Assembly (NCBI GenBank): GCA_017503865.1
Contig: JAFVSI010000050.1
Span: forward strand, 1 to 64,000
Direction of reading: 5' to 3'
Length of the DNA: 64,000 nucleotides
Source of the DNA: Clostridia bacterium
GTDB lineage: Bacteria > Bacillota > Clostridia > Oscillospirales > CAG-272
Shown here in pieces: positions 1 to 8,419 of the stretch. A program made the translations under genes and the position numbers. Numbering within the stretch: position 1 is the first letter of the stretch; each line of letters begins with the position of its first letter. The notes below the pieces were generated by a model. That model worked only from the letters and a program-made list of their open reading frames with translations. It did not search any database and was not told the DNA's origin.

Positions 1-142
1 CTATAGATATTTACTATTTCAATAGTGGTAGGGCAATTACCGCAAGTGGCGTTTTTTTCGACGAGCCTATAGGCTTCAGCGTGTGGAATGCCCCAAGGGG
101 GCTATCGCAAGCCACCAGCACGGCTGGTGGTCATGACTTATT
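1..142. other. Short flank downstream of the VanY-like gene
   Basis: No gene is visible here. Bases 111-133 form a hairpin (GCCACCAGC / GCTGGTGG) just past the stop codon of the minus-strand VanY-like gene. On that strand it is not followed by a T-run, so it is at best a weak terminator. The words GTAGGGC and GCAAGCCACC recur in the intergenic palindrome near 54,960, which may hint at a small dispersed repeat. Confidence 0.35.
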
Positions 143-1057
143 CTATTTTGTTGTTACTATAAATCCGCCGCCGTTGTCACCGCTTACCGAATATGAGCGG
201 GAAGTGACGGTGATCTCGGTTTCGTCACCTGAGAGAGCCTTGACGTAGAAAACCTTATAGCCCGAAGTGCTTATTGGCTTCTCTGACTCCTTGATAAGCT
301 TAACGTAGCCTTCAAGAGAGAGCCCCTCTTCCTTTATGTAATTGGAGTGAGGTGTGCCAACGTAGCGGAAGGCGTTGTCGAAATCGGAAACCCCTGTCTC
401 GCTCGATTTGCTTTCCGGGTATCTTTCGATAAATCCGTACTTGTGGGCATTCTCATAAATCCAATCGAAGGTGCTGTCGGTGCTTATCGATGTAGTGGTA
501 CTCCCAACTGTAAGCTCAAAGAGCATTCCCGTATGGAAGTCGCTGTGTCCTGCGGGAGTCGCATATCCGCTTTGCTCGACATACGTGCGGTAAGCTGAAC
601 GGACGGAAAGCTTCTTTGCCGCCTCTTTGTCAGATGCTTGATCGTAAAAATCCGTTATCATTTCATTGAGAGCATCAAGTGCGTCCTTGTTTGCGAGCAT
701 TCCGTCCTTTTGCAAAATATAAAGGGCGGAGCCGTCGGACGTGGGAAGCTCGGCGTTCATTGAAACGAGCTTCGACTCGGGATTTGCCTCGAAATCAAAG
801 GGAGCTGAATTTTTATTTACAACGAGGAGAGTTCCCGTTTTTGTATCCGAAAACGAGCGTTTGAGGGTTTTGTTCGTTACTGTTTCGCTCTGTTTTCCTG
901 TATCAACACTCTCACCGTCCTCGGTCGAGGCGGCAAGGGCAAAGGCGAGAACGACAACGAGTGCTAAAAAGACGGCAACCGTTACGTATATAACACGAAC
1001 GAGATTTTTTCTTTTTTCACTTACCGTTCTGCCCAAAAGGGTATCTAAAATACTCAC
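143..1057 (-). CDS. VanY/D-Ala-D-Ala carboxypeptidase-like membrane protein, probable pseudoenzyme
   Basis: A protein of 304 residues with a GTG start placed 7 bases after AAAGGAG. It has a short cytoplasmic N-terminus, one membrane segment (about residues 20-43) and an extracytoplasmic domain with the peptidase M15B (VanY) layout: SAYRTY, GHSDFHTG, the YGFIERYPE region, and FRYVGTPHS near the end. Active family members carry SxHxxG...D and an EPWH box for zinc binding and catalysis. Here the first His aligns with Phe, the Asp with Glu, and EPWH reads FDNA. The fold is clear but the zinc site seems lost, so a cell-wall binding or regulatory role is more likely than carboxypeptidase activity. 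It lies 42 bases after pnp and may be cotranscribed with it. Confidence 0.75.
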   Translation of the reverse strand: MSILDTLLGRTVSEKRKNLVRVIYVTVAVFLALVVVLAFALAASTEDGESVDTGKQSETVTNKTLKRSFSDTKTGTLLVVNKNSAPFDFEANPESKLVSMNAELPTSDGSALYILQKDGMLANKDALDALNEMITDFYDQASDKEAAKKLSVRSAYRTYVEQSGYATPAGHSDFHTGMLFELTVGSTTTSISTDSTFDWIYENAHKYGFIERYPESKSSETGVSDFDNAFRYVGTPHSNYIKEEGLSLEGYVKLIKESEKPISTSGYKVFYVKALSGDETEITVTSRSYSVSGDNGGGFIVTTK

Positions 1058-1099
1058 GGAAAATCTCCTTTCTTATTTGATTTTTTTGCGGACAGCTAA

Positions 1100-3241
1100 T
1101 TACTCAGCGTCTCTGATGGAGAAGTCCATACGGCCCTTCTTGTCAAGACCGATGTACTTGACCTTTACGCTGTCGCCAACCTTAATGCCTGCGTCCTCAA
1201 CCTTGTTGATTCTACGGTCGCAGATCTTAGAGATGTGAACCATAGCTTCCTTGCCGGGAGCGTACTCAACAAAGCATCCAATATCCTCGTTGGGCTTGTC
1301 CTTGCTTGCAAGGATCTTTACAACAGTTGCGGGGTAGGTGTTTCCAACCTCGGGCTCGAATACGATAGCATCGATCATAGCCTTAGCAGCTGCAGCACTT
1401 TCGCCGTTTACGGCAGCGATGCAGATAACGCCTTCGTCGTTGATGTCAACCTTAGCACCTGACTCAGCAACGATCTTCTGGATTACAGAGCCGCCCTTAC
1501 CGATAACCTCACGGATCTTGTCGGGGTCGATCTTGAAGCTTGTCATCTTGGGTGCGTACTTGGAAACCTCAGCACGGGGAGCTTCAATTGCCTTGAGAAG
1601 AACCTCGTCAATGATATAATCACGTCCCTCGTGTGTTTGTGCGAGAGCTGCCTTGATAATTTCGGGAGTAAGACCGTCAACCTTAAGGTCCATCTGGATA
1701 GAGGTGATACCCTTGTGAGTACCTGCTACCTTAAAGTCCATATCTCCGTAGAAGTCCTCAAGTCCCTGAATGTCAAGCATAATATCCCAGCTTCCGTCCT
1801 CAGCGGTGATAAGACCGCAAGAGATACCTGCAACGGGAGCCTTTATCGGAACGCCTGCGTCCATAAGAGCAAGTGTAGAACCGCAAACAGATCCCTGAGA
1901 TGTAGAACCGTTAGAGGAAACTACGTCGGAAACGAGACGGATTGCATAGGGGAACTCCTCGGGAGAGGGAAGAACGGGAACGAGCGAACGCTCAGCAAGT
2001 GCACCGTGACCTATCTCACGACGTCCGGGGCTTCTGGTGGACTTAGCTTCACCTGTAGAGAAGCCGGGCATATTGTAGTGGTGCATATATCTCTTTTCGG
2101 TCTCGTTGTCGATGCCGTCGAGCATCTGTGCCTCGGAAAGCATACCGAGAGTTGCAACTGTAAGAACCTGTGTCTGTCCTCTTGTAAAGAGTCCCGAGCC
2201 GTGAGTTCTGGGAAGAACACCAACCTCACTTCCGAGAGGTCTAATCTGGTTCATAGCACGTCCGTCAACACGCTTCTTGTCAACAAGGAGCCAACGGCGA
2301 ACGATCTTCTTCTGGATCTTGTAAATGAGCTCTTCCATGATGGAAGCGATCTCAGGATACTCGCCTTCAAACTGTGCGATAATTGCGTCCTTGATAGGCT
2401 CAACTCTCTCATCACGGATGTTTTTGTCGTCTGTGTCAAGAGCTACCATCATATCCTTTTCGCAGAAGTCGAATACCTTGTCGAACATATCGTGGTCAAG
2501 CTCGCAAGAGGGATACTCAAACTTAGGCTTGCCGATTTCGTCAACGATAGCGTTAACGAATCCGAGAAGCTCCTTGATCTCGCTGTGAGCCATCATAATA
2601 GCCTCGAACATAGTGTCGTCGTCAACCTCGTTAGCACCAGCCTCGATCATAACGACCTTTTCCATAGAAGCGGCAACAGTAAGCTGAAGATCGCTCTTCT
2701 TCTGCTCAGCTTCTGTGGGGTTTACAATGAGCTTGCCGTCAACAAGTCCCATAAATACGCCGCCGATAGGTCCGTTCCACGGAATATCGGAGATAGAAAG
2801 AGCAACTGACGCACCGATCATAGCGGTAATCTCGGGAGAACAGTCGGGATCAACGGACATAACTGTAAGTGTAAGAGCTACGTCGTTGCGAAGGTCCTTC
2901 GGGAAGAGAGGACGGATAGGTCTGTCGATTACACGGGAAGTAAGAACTGCCTTCTCAGAGGGCTTTCCTTCACGCTTGAGGTAACCGCCGGGAATCTTTC
3001 CTGCCGCATACATTCTCTCGTCGTAGTCAACGGAGAGGGGAAGGAAGTCGATACCGTCACGGGGCTTTGCAGAAGCGGTAGCACAGCAAAGGATAGCTGT
3101 GTCGCCGTAGCGAACGAGAGCAGAACCGTTTGCAAGACCTGCCATCTTACCTGTCTCGATTACGAGAGGACGGCCTGCAAGAGTGTAATTGAACACCTTG
3201 AAATTCTTGAAATTCATTGTTTCACTTTTAGTGATAGACAT
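1100..3241 (-). CDS. pnp: Polynucleotide phosphorylase (PNPase)
   Basis: A 713-residue phosphorolytic 3'-5' exoribonuclease. Two RNase PH-like domains (roughly residues 5-215 and 310-540) are followed by a KH domain with IREVIGKGG (about 560-615) and a C-terminal S1 domain (about 635-710), the standard PNPase order. An upstream ATG at 3256 is open, but its bases (ATGGAGG) form the ribosome binding site for the ATG at 3241, so translation should begin at MSITK. It follows rpsO, an arrangement conserved widely in bacteria, with two stem-loops in between that could allow processing or autoregulation. Confidence 0.97.
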   Translation of the reverse strand: MSITKSETMNFKNFKVFNYTLAGRPLVIETGKMAGLANGSALVRYGDTAILCCATASAKPRDGIDFLPLSVDYDERMYAAGKIPGGYLKREGKPSEKAVLTSRVIDRPIRPLFPKDLRNDVALTLTVMSVDPDCSPEITAMIGASVALSISDIPWNGPIGGVFMGLVDGKLIVNPTEAEQKKSDLQLTVAASMEKVVMIEAGANEVDDDTMFEAIMMAHSEIKELLGFVNAIVDEIGKPKFEYPSCELDHDMFDKVFDFCEKDMMVALDTDDKNIRDERVEPIKDAIIAQFEGEYPEIASIMEELIYKIQKKIVRRWLLVDKKRVDGRAMNQIRPLGSEVGVLPRTHGSGLFTRGQTQVLTVATLGMLSEAQMLDGIDNETEKRYMHHYNMPGFSTGEAKSTRSPGRREIGHGALAERSLVPVLPSPEEFPYAIRLVSDVVSSNGSTSQGSVCGSTLALMDAGVPIKAPVAGISCGLITAEDGSWDIMLDIQGLEDFYGDMDFKVAGTHKGITSIQMDLKVDGLTPEIIKAALAQTHEGRDYIIDEVLLKAIEAPRAEVSKYAPKMTSFKIDPDKIREVIGKGGSVIQKIVAESGAKVDINDEGVICIAAVNGESAAAAKAMIDAIVFEPEVGNTYPATVVKILASKDKPNEDIGCFVEYAPGKEAMVHISKICDRRINKVEDAGIKVGDSVKVKYIGLDKKGRMDFSIRDAE

Positions 3242-3290
3242 TTTGTTTTCCTCCATTTTGATTTTTTGTTTATTTTCATCTTACGGAGGT

Positions 3291-3345
3291 TTAGCACTTA
3301 ATTACAAGCCCCGTGCATATTTCGGGACGCATAATTAACTGCTAA
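3291..3345 (-). promoter_or_regulatory. Long stem-loop in the rpsO-pnp spacer, possible RNase processing site
   Basis: Arms 3291-3305 and 3331-3345 are complementary at 13 of 15 positions and enclose a second short CCCG/CGGG stem. It sits in the pnp leader about 50 bases before the pnp start. In E. coli a leader duplex at the same place is cut by RNase III and used for PNPase autocontrol. Equivalence here is inference from position only. Confidence 0.45.
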
Positions 3346-3389
3346 TCCACTCGTAAGAATGTTTTAAAAACTTGTAAACATAGAATGAA

Positions 3390-3429
3390 GGAGTGAAAAG
3401 ACGAGTAGCGTGACTCAGTCCTTCACTCC
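3390..3429 (-). terminator. Stem-loop just after rpsO
   Basis: GGAGTGAA (3390-3397) pairs with TTCACTCC (3422-3429), and the inner bases extend the stem around a bulge. It begins about 15 bases after the rpsO stop. On the minus strand the T-run that follows is weak, so it is probably a partial terminator or 3' stabiliser that lets some transcripts continue into pnp. Confidence 0.5.
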
Positions 3430-3443
3430 AACAATTATTGAAA

Positions 3444-3707
3444 TTACTTTCTGATGTTAAGCTTAGCTATGATCGCACGGTAACGCTCGATATCTGTCTT
3501 CTGGAGGTAGTTAAGAAGGTTTCTTCTGTGACCTACCATCTTAAGAAGACCGCGGCGGCTGTGGTGATCCTTGTGGTTAGCCTTGAGGTGCTCGTTGAGC
3601 GAATTGATTCTGTGAGTAAGAATAGCAATCTGTACCTCGGGCGAACCTGTGTCACCCTCGTGGGTAGCATAAGTTTCAATAATTGCCTGCTTTTCTGTCT
3701 TAAGCAT
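3444..3707 (-). CDS. rpsO: 30S ribosomal protein S15
   Basis: An 87-residue protein of the usual S15 length. It is recognisable by [11 protein letters not shown] near the N-terminus, the [12 protein letters not shown] segment (about residues 41-52), and a C-terminal LLNYLQ...RYRAII helix. S15 binds the 16S rRNA central domain early in small-subunit assembly. The start has AAAGGTG upstream. The transcript has a leader of about 100 bases, and rpsO is the first gene of the rpsO-pnp unit. Confidence 0.98.
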   Translation of the reverse strand: MLKTEKQAIIETYATHEGDTGSPEVQIAILTHRINSLNEHLKANHKDHHSRRGLLKMVGHRRNLLNYLQKTDIERYRAIIAKLNIRK

Positions 3708-3815
3708 AATTTTTTCACCTTTCTTAAAATTTATTTATCGAAAACACAGCGATCGGTGGGTGAAATGCTGAAATCAGCCGTAAATCCGAAGACCGTGCAG
3801 ACGACATCACGATGA
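3708..3815 (-). promoter_or_regulatory. rpsO 5' leader, candidate S15 autoregulatory RNA
   Basis: About 100 bases lie between the rpsO promoter and start codon, with GCTGATTTCAGC able to form a hairpin. S15 represses its own mRNA through structured leaders in several unrelated bacterial groups. Presence of a structured leader is seen; S15 binding is inferred. Confidence 0.3.
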
Positions 3816-3844
3816 ATTATAGCACATAAGATGTAATTTGTAAA
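3816..3844 (-). promoter_or_regulatory. Sigma-A promoter for rpsO-pnp
   Basis: On the minus strand TTTACA and TATAAT are separated by exactly 17 bases, about 110 bases upstream of the rpsO start. It is the only good promoter pair seen upstream of this operon. Confidence 0.7.
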
Positions 3845-3898
3845 TAGTTTTTCGTAATTTTTTCAAATTTTTTTAAAAATATTATATAATGTAAAAAA

Positions 3899-4258
3899 TT
3901 ATCGCTTTTGCTTCTTAAAAAGTGAGATAGATCCTGATAAAACAAGCATTACGCCGAATGCCTTTCTGAGAAGACTCTCGTCTATTTTCGAACTGAGAAA
4001 GGAGCCTGCAATAGCCCCCGCAATACCAAAGAGCGACATAATGCACACCGCGAGGAAAAATATTCTTCTTTTTTGCAGATGTATAACGAGAGAAGCCGAT
4101 GCCGAAAAGAGAAAGAAGGCGAGGTTTATCCCCTGAACCGTAAGCTGAGGCGTGTTTGTAAAGAGTGCAAGATATATAACGAAAAGTCCGCCACCGCCAA
4201 CACCAAGTCCCGAGAGTACCGAAATTATAAATGCGACTATTATTGAAATTATCTTCAT
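3899..4258 (-). CDS. Half-size TSUP (TauE/SafE-like) permease subunit, distal copy
   Basis: A 119-residue hydrophobic protein with about four membrane helices. It has the glycine-rich GLGVGGGGLFVIY motif near residues 17-29 that marks the repeat unit of TSUP sulfite/organosulfur anion exporters. Usual TSUP proteins of about 250 residues contain two such repeats in one chain; this protein has one. The partner half is the gene immediately upstream (8-base gap), so the two probably make a heterodimeric permease. The substrate cannot be read from sequence. Confidence 0.8.
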   Translation of the reverse strand: MKIISIIVAFIISVLSGLGVGGGGLFVIYLALFTNTPQLTVQGINLAFFLFSASASLVIHLQKRRIFFLAVCIMSLFGIAGAIAGSFLSSKIDESLLRKAFGVMLVLSGSISLFKKQKR

Positions 4259-4266
4259 TTTTTCAC

Positions 4267-4638
4267 CTATCTGAAAAACAGTAAAACACCCGATATTGCA
4301 ACGAGTGCCGCAAAGAGCTTTTTAAGGAAGAACGTGTTTATTTTGCAAAGCAAGAACCCGCCTAAAAGTCCGCCGAGAATGGCAGGAATTATAAAAATTG
4401 AAAAGCCGCCAAAGCTCGTCGAGCCGTTCAATACGTATACAGTACACGACACTATTGAAAGCGGGAGCATAACACAAAGAGCATTAGCAAAAATATCCCT
4501 TGAATCGCCCTCTTTAATAAGCTTAGAAAGGACGAAAACTATAATTATTCCACCGCCCGCCCCGAGCAGACCGTTAACAAATCCCGCCAAAATCCCACCA
4601 AGTGCGAGCAGAATCGTGGAAGCCTTAAAAAATTTCAT
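4267..4638 (-). CDS. Half-size TSUP (TauE/SafE-like) permease subunit, proximal copy
   Basis: A 123-residue membrane protein with about four helices and the TSUP repeat signature GLLGAGGGIIIVF near residues 23-35. It matches the N-terminal half of a full TSUP transporter, while the following gene matches the C-terminal half. Both halves start with MK and intact helices, so this looks like a stable two-gene arrangement rather than one gene broken by frameshift. It diverges from ftsK across a region of about 170 bases. Confidence 0.8.
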   Translation of the reverse strand: MKFFKASTILLALGGILAGFVNGLLGAGGGIIIVFVLSKLIKEGDSRDIFANALCVMLPLSIVSCTVYVLNGSTSFGGFSIFIIPAILGGLLGGFLLCKINTFFLKKLFAALVAISGVLLFFR

Positions 4639-4666
4639 TTTTTCTCCAATAAAACTTAAAATTCGC

Positions 4667-4695
4667 TTGAAATATCAAAGTATATATGATATAAT
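4667..4695 (+). promoter_or_regulatory. Sigma-A promoter for ftsK
   Basis: TTGAAA and TATAAT are spaced by 17 bases, about 110 bases before the ftsK start. Confidence 0.7.
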
Positions 4696-4806
4696 TTAAT
4701 ATGTATTGGCACTCTGTGCTTCGACGCAACGTATGCCTATATTTTACCCACAAAATATATATAAATTCTACGAAAATAAATGAGTTTTACATAAAGGAGA
4801 TTAAGA

Positions 4807-7596
4807 ATGGCGGATAAGAAGAAAAAAGTAACTAAAAAAGACACTAAAACTGCTAAAAATGAAAAAAAGCCCGCAAAGTCTCAGCCTAAGGTAGAGACTG
4901 TCGAAAAGAATGAGGTCGAATATAAGCCCTCTGCGGTGCTTCCGTACGTTCTCATACTCATCTCGGTAATACTCGCAATATGCTTTGTTACTATAAAGGT
5001 CTTTGAGGTGGACGGCGGTGCTGGCCCTTTCGGTGACTTCGTTATGTCCTTCCTTTCGGGAATTCTCGGAAGTGCTATGTACCTCTTGCCCATAACGCTT
5101 TTTTACATAGGAGTAAATAAGCTTATATACAGTCTCAGATGGTTTGGCGGCTCGAAGAGAAAGCCAACAGCAGAGCATAATCCCGCGACCGACAGAAAGC
5201 ACGTAAACCTTGTTGTTACTATGTCGCTTTTGTGTATCTTTTTCGTCTCGGTGCTCTTTGGCGTTATAAATTACGATTACAGCGGCTTTGATATAGCAAC
5301 CATCTGGAGCGACTCCGCAGAGAACGTTGACGGCGTGGTCGGTGGAATTATCGGCGGAAGCGTTGGTACGCTTTTGGCTATGTTCTGCGAAAAGCTCATA
5401 CCCATAATTCTTCTCGTGTTCGGTATCATTGCTACCTTCCTTTCCGCAGTAGGCCTCACTCCTATCCGTATAATCGCTATGGTTCAGGAGAGACGTGCCG
5501 CAAGAGAGGAGCTTTTTGCACGTGAAGAAGAGGAAGCAGAGAGACTTGAGGAAGAGGAACAGGAGAACGGACAAAAGCAGCTTAAGGTCAAGACAGTAAA
5601 GCCTGAGGCAAAGCTCAAGAACAATGTAGTAGCCCAAGACACTCCCGAACAAGAAGATGAGAACGAGGAAGAAAACGATGAAGAGAATGCCGAGTACAAG
5701 CCTCTAACATCTCCCGTGTCTGTCTCAACGTCTCAAGGTACAAGCGGTGTTTACATTGGCATTAATGGCAATATTGAAACGATAAAGGAAAACACTCAAA
5801 AGGTTGAGGAAGAGCCCGAAAACGTTGATTTCGGCGGAGATCCCACCTTTGATACTAAGGAATATAAGGACGTTCAGGGCGTAATGGACGCTTTGAAGCT
5901 TCCCGTCACTCCCGTTAAGAACGAGGAGCCCGAGAGCGAAGAACCTAAGGTCGATGAAAATAAGGAAGAGACGAAGAAAGAGAACTCGCTTGAGCTAAAG
6001 GAAATGGAGAACGACGAGCTTCTTTCGGAGTATTCCGAGGTAGCACCCGAGGAAGGGGAAGAGGAAGTGGAGATTGAGACTCCGTACGTATTCCCGCCGA
6101 TTGACCTACTTGCTGAAAATCCCGGCCCCAAGAATGAGGACTTTTCCGCAGAGCTTTCGGAGAACGCAAACAATCTTCTTAGAACACTTGACAGCTTTAA
6201 GGTTAAAATAGATGATATATCATATTCAAGAGGACCTACGATAACGAGATACGAACTTAAGCCCTCTGCGGGAACAAGAGTTCGTACCATTGCAAATCTT
6301 GTAGACGATATAGCTCTCAGCCTTGCGACTACGGGAGTAAGAATAGAAGCACCTATTCCAAATAAGCCCGCTGTCGGAATTGAAGTTCCTAACAGAACTC
6401 CCGAAACCGTTTATCTTCGTGATCTTGTAAATTCACCAAAGTTCTTTGAGTCAAAGAGCCGTCTTACCTCTTGTCTCGGCAAGGACGTTGGCGGAAACCC
6501 CATTTACTTTGATATAGCAAAAATGCCCCACCTTCTTATTGCGGGTGCAACGGGTATGGGTAAGTCGGTTTGTATCAATACAATAATTGTCAGCTTGCTT
6601 TATAAGGCAAGACCTGATGAGCTTAAGCTTATCCTTATAGACCCCAAAAAGGTTGAGTTTACGATGTATAAGAACGTTCCTCACCTTTACGCTCCTATTG
6701 TCAACGATCCTAAAAAGGCTGCGGGTGCTCTTGCTTCTGCCGTTGCCGAGATGGAAAGACGATTTGAGATTATTGAGCAGGCGAACGTCCGTGATATTAC
6801 AGGCTATAACTCGACAATTGAATTTTATCCCGACAGAGAATATATGCCTCATATGGTTATAATCATAGACGAGCTTGCTGACCTTATGATGACAGCTCCC
6901 GATGACGTAGAAACCTGTATTTGCCGTCTTGCTCAAAAGGCAAGAGCTGCGGGAATTCACATTATCATCGGTACGCAGAGACCGTCTGTTGACGTAATCA
7001 CAGGTCTTATCAAGGCAAATATTCCCTCGAGAATTGCGTGTACCGTTGCGTCCCAGACTGACTCGAGAACAATACTTGATATGGCGGGTGCCGAAAAGCT
7101 TATCGGACGCGGTGATATGCTGTTTGCTCCCGTTGGAGCATCGAAACCTATGCGTGTGCAGGGTGCATTTGTAAGCTCGGGTGAGGTCGAGGACATCGTT
7201 TCCTTTATCCGCGATAACAATGCCGCAGGTAAGTATAATGCTGAGTTTATCCAGATGATAAATGAAAAATCGGCAAGTATCAATAACGGTAAGAAGGGCT
7301 CTCAAGGAGCTATGGCTGATATGGATGCAGGCGGTGATGATGGGGAAGATCCCAAATTTAACGAGGCTGTTATCATAGCTATTCAGGAAGGAAAGGTAGC
7401 TACATCCTTCCTTCAGAGAAAGCTTGGTGTCGGATACGGCAAGGCTGCAAAGATAATCGACGCTATGGAAGCTAAGGGCTACGTAAGTAAGGCTGACGGA
7501 AATAAGCCTCGCCGCGTTCTTGTCACTATGGAAGAATATATGAGAAGAAAGAACAGTGATTCGTCAGACTTTGGTGACGATGACGACGAGATGTAA
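4807..7596 (+). CDS. ftsK: FtsK/SpoIIIE family DNA translocase
   Basis: A 929-residue septal DNA pump. The first 40 residues are lysine-rich; four membrane helices follow (about 37-215), then an acidic, low-complexity linker of about 210 residues. The RecA-like motor has Walker A GATGMGKS (about 578-585) and Walker B IIIDELADLM (about 685-694). A C-terminal gamma-type winged helix (about 848-910, KLGVGYGKAAKIID) would read polar DNA motifs. It has AAGGAG upstream and a strong terminator downstream. Sequence alone cannot say whether it serves division (FtsK) or forespore packaging (SpoIIIE). Confidence 0.95.
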   Translation: MADKKKKVTKKDTKTAKNEKKPAKSQPKVETVEKNEVEYKPSAVLPYVLILISVILAICFVTIKVFEVDGGAGPFGDFVMSFLSGILGSAMYLLPITLFYIGVNKLIYSLRWFGGSKRKPTAEHNPATDRKHVNLVVTMSLLCIFFVSVLFGVINYDYSGFDIATIWSDSAENVDGVVGGIIGGSVGTLLAMFCEKLIPIILLVFGIIATFLSAVGLTPIRIIAMVQERRAAREELFAREEEEAERLEEEEQENGQKQLKVKTVKPEAKLKNNVVAQDTPEQEDENEEENDEENAEYKPLTSPVSVSTSQGTSGVYIGINGNIETIKENTQKVEEEPENVDFGGDPTFDTKEYKDVQGVMDALKLPVTPVKNEEPESEEPKVDENKEETKKENSLELKEMENDELLSEYSEVAPEEGEEEVEIETPYVFPPIDLLAENPGPKNEDFSAELSENANNLLRTLDSFKVKIDDISYSRGPTITRYELKPSAGTRVRTIANLVDDIALSLATTGVRIEAPIPNKPAVGIEVPNRTPETVYLRDLVNSPKFFESKSRLTSCLGKDVGGNPIYFDIAKMPHLLIAGATGMGKSVCINTIIVSLLYKARPDELKLILIDPKKVEFTMYKNVPHLYAPIVNDPKKAAGALASAVAEMERRFEIIEQANVRDITGYNSTIEFYPDREYMPHMVIIIDELADLMMTAPDDVETCICRLAQKARAAGIHIIIGTQRPSVDVITGLIKANIPSRIACTVASQTDSRTILDMAGAEKLIGRGDMLFAPVGASKPMRVQGAFVSSGEVEDIVSFIRDNNAAGKYNAEFIQMINEKSASINNGKKGSQGAMADMDAGGDDGEDPKFNEAVIIAIQEGKVATSFLQRKLGVGYGKAAKIIDAMEAKGYVSKADGNKPRRVLVTMEEYMRRKNSDSSDFGDDDDEM

Positions 7597-7605
7597 AGAA
7601 AAACA

Positions 7606-7637
7606 AAAAGCGGTGCAAATGCACCGCTTTTCTGTTT
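7606..7637. terminator. Bidirectional terminator between ftsK and mscL
   Basis: AAAAGCGGTGC and GCACCGCTTTT form an 11-bp stem with a 4-base loop, flanked by A-rich and T-rich runs, so it can work for both convergent genes. Confidence 0.9.
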
Positions 7638-7644
7638 TTAAGTA

Positions 7645-8238
7645 TTACTTGTTAGCAAGCTTTTCGAGAAGCTCGGTCTGCTTTTCAACGTTCTTGTAGA
7701 ACGCCTGAAGCTGAGCTTCCTTCTCGGCAGCAACTGCAGCTGCTGCAGCAGCCTTTGCATCGTCCTCTTCCTTCTTCTTTGCGTCAGCCACCTTCTTTTC
7801 TTCGATCTCCTTGTAGTGAAGTTTATCGGACATTTTCTTGAATACTCTTACGAATACGAAAATGCTGAAAGCAATGATGAGGAACTGAATGATGGTCTGT
7901 ATCCATTCGCCCCAAAGAATAGCAACCTCAGGGGAAGTAACAGCACCTGCATCGTCAACGACCGCTTCGCGAAGAACTGTCTTTAACTCTTCAAGGCTAA
8001 TGTCACCCGTGAAAAGAGTAATGCAAGGGTTGATGATGAACTTAACAAGACCGTTTGTGATTGCGTTAAAGGCAGAACCTATAACAACTGCAACAGCGAG
8101 GTCGAGCACGTTGCCCTTTGTGATAAACTTTTTGAAGTCAGACCAAAAGCCAGTTTTCTGAGCTTTGAGGTGAGCCTTCATAGCCTTCTTTTCGGCCTTC
8201 TTTTGCTCCTTAAGAGCCTTTTTTTCTGCGTTTGCCAT
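7645..8238 (-). CDS. mscL: Large-conductance mechanosensitive channel with charged terminal extensions
   Basis: A 197-residue MscL, a homopentameric channel opened by membrane tension in osmotic downshock. The core has the amphipathic N-terminal segment, TM1 with GNVLDLAVAVVIGSAFNAI, a short loop and TM2 (WIQTIIQFLIIAFSIFVFV). The frame is open to 8337, but the ATG at 8238 has AAGGAG 7 bases upstream and lies inside the transcript from the promoter at 8279-8307. Unlike the usual 130-150 residues it carries about 25 extra Lys/Ala-rich residues before the S1 helix and a long Lys/Glu/Ala coiled-coil tail. Confidence 0.93.
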   Translation of the reverse strand: MANAEKKALKEQKKAEKKAMKAHLKAQKTGFWSDFKKFITKGNVLDLAVAVVIGSAFNAITNGLVKFIINPCITLFTGDISLEELKTVLREAVVDDAGAVTSPEVAILWGEWIQTIIQFLIIAFSIFVFVRVFKKMSDKLHYKEIEEKKVADAKKKEEDDAKAAAAAAVAAEKEAQLQAFYKNVEKQTELLEKLANK

Positions 8239-8278
8239 AATAAGTCTCCTTGATTTTATTAAAAAATTTGCTGTATAA

Positions 8279-8307
8279 ATTATAACACCAAAAAGCTTCG
8301 ATGTCAA
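8279..8307 (-). promoter_or_regulatory. Sigma-A promoter for mscL
   Basis: TTGACA and TATAAT on the minus strand with exact 17-base spacing. Its position also rules out the longer mscL reading frame, which would start upstream of the transcript. Confidence 0.85.
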
Positions 8308-8383
8308 TAAAGAGAGAAAAAAAGTATAAATCATCAAAAAAGGTTGAAGAAGAGCAAGAAAATAAAAAAATTTACGTAAGCTC

Positions 8384-8412
8384 TTGACAAAATGAAAAAA
8401 TAGGAGTAAAAT
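8384..8412 (+). promoter_or_regulatory. Sigma-A promoter for the ilvA T-box transcript
   Basis: TTGACA and TAAAAT separated by 17 bases; transcription would begin a few bases before the T-box Stem I. Confidence 0.85.
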
Positions 8413-8419
8413 CTCTTTA

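Noticed and set aside
1631..2809. Long plus-strand open frame opposite pnp
   Set aside because: It lies entirely antisense to pnp, has no ribosome binding site and reads as low-complexity translation of the reversed codons. Strong codon bias in the real gene opens the opposite frame.
3242..3256. ATG at 3256 as the pnp start
   Set aside because: Its own bases supply the GGAGG for the ATG at 3241, and no ribosome binding site lies before it.
4801..5652. 283-codon minus-strand frame opposite ftsK
   Set aside because: Antisense to the acidic linker and N-terminus of FtsK, with repetitive composition and no start signals.
8239..8337. Extra 33 N-terminal residues of MscL
   Set aside because: This part of the frame overlaps the mscL promoter and would not be in the transcript.
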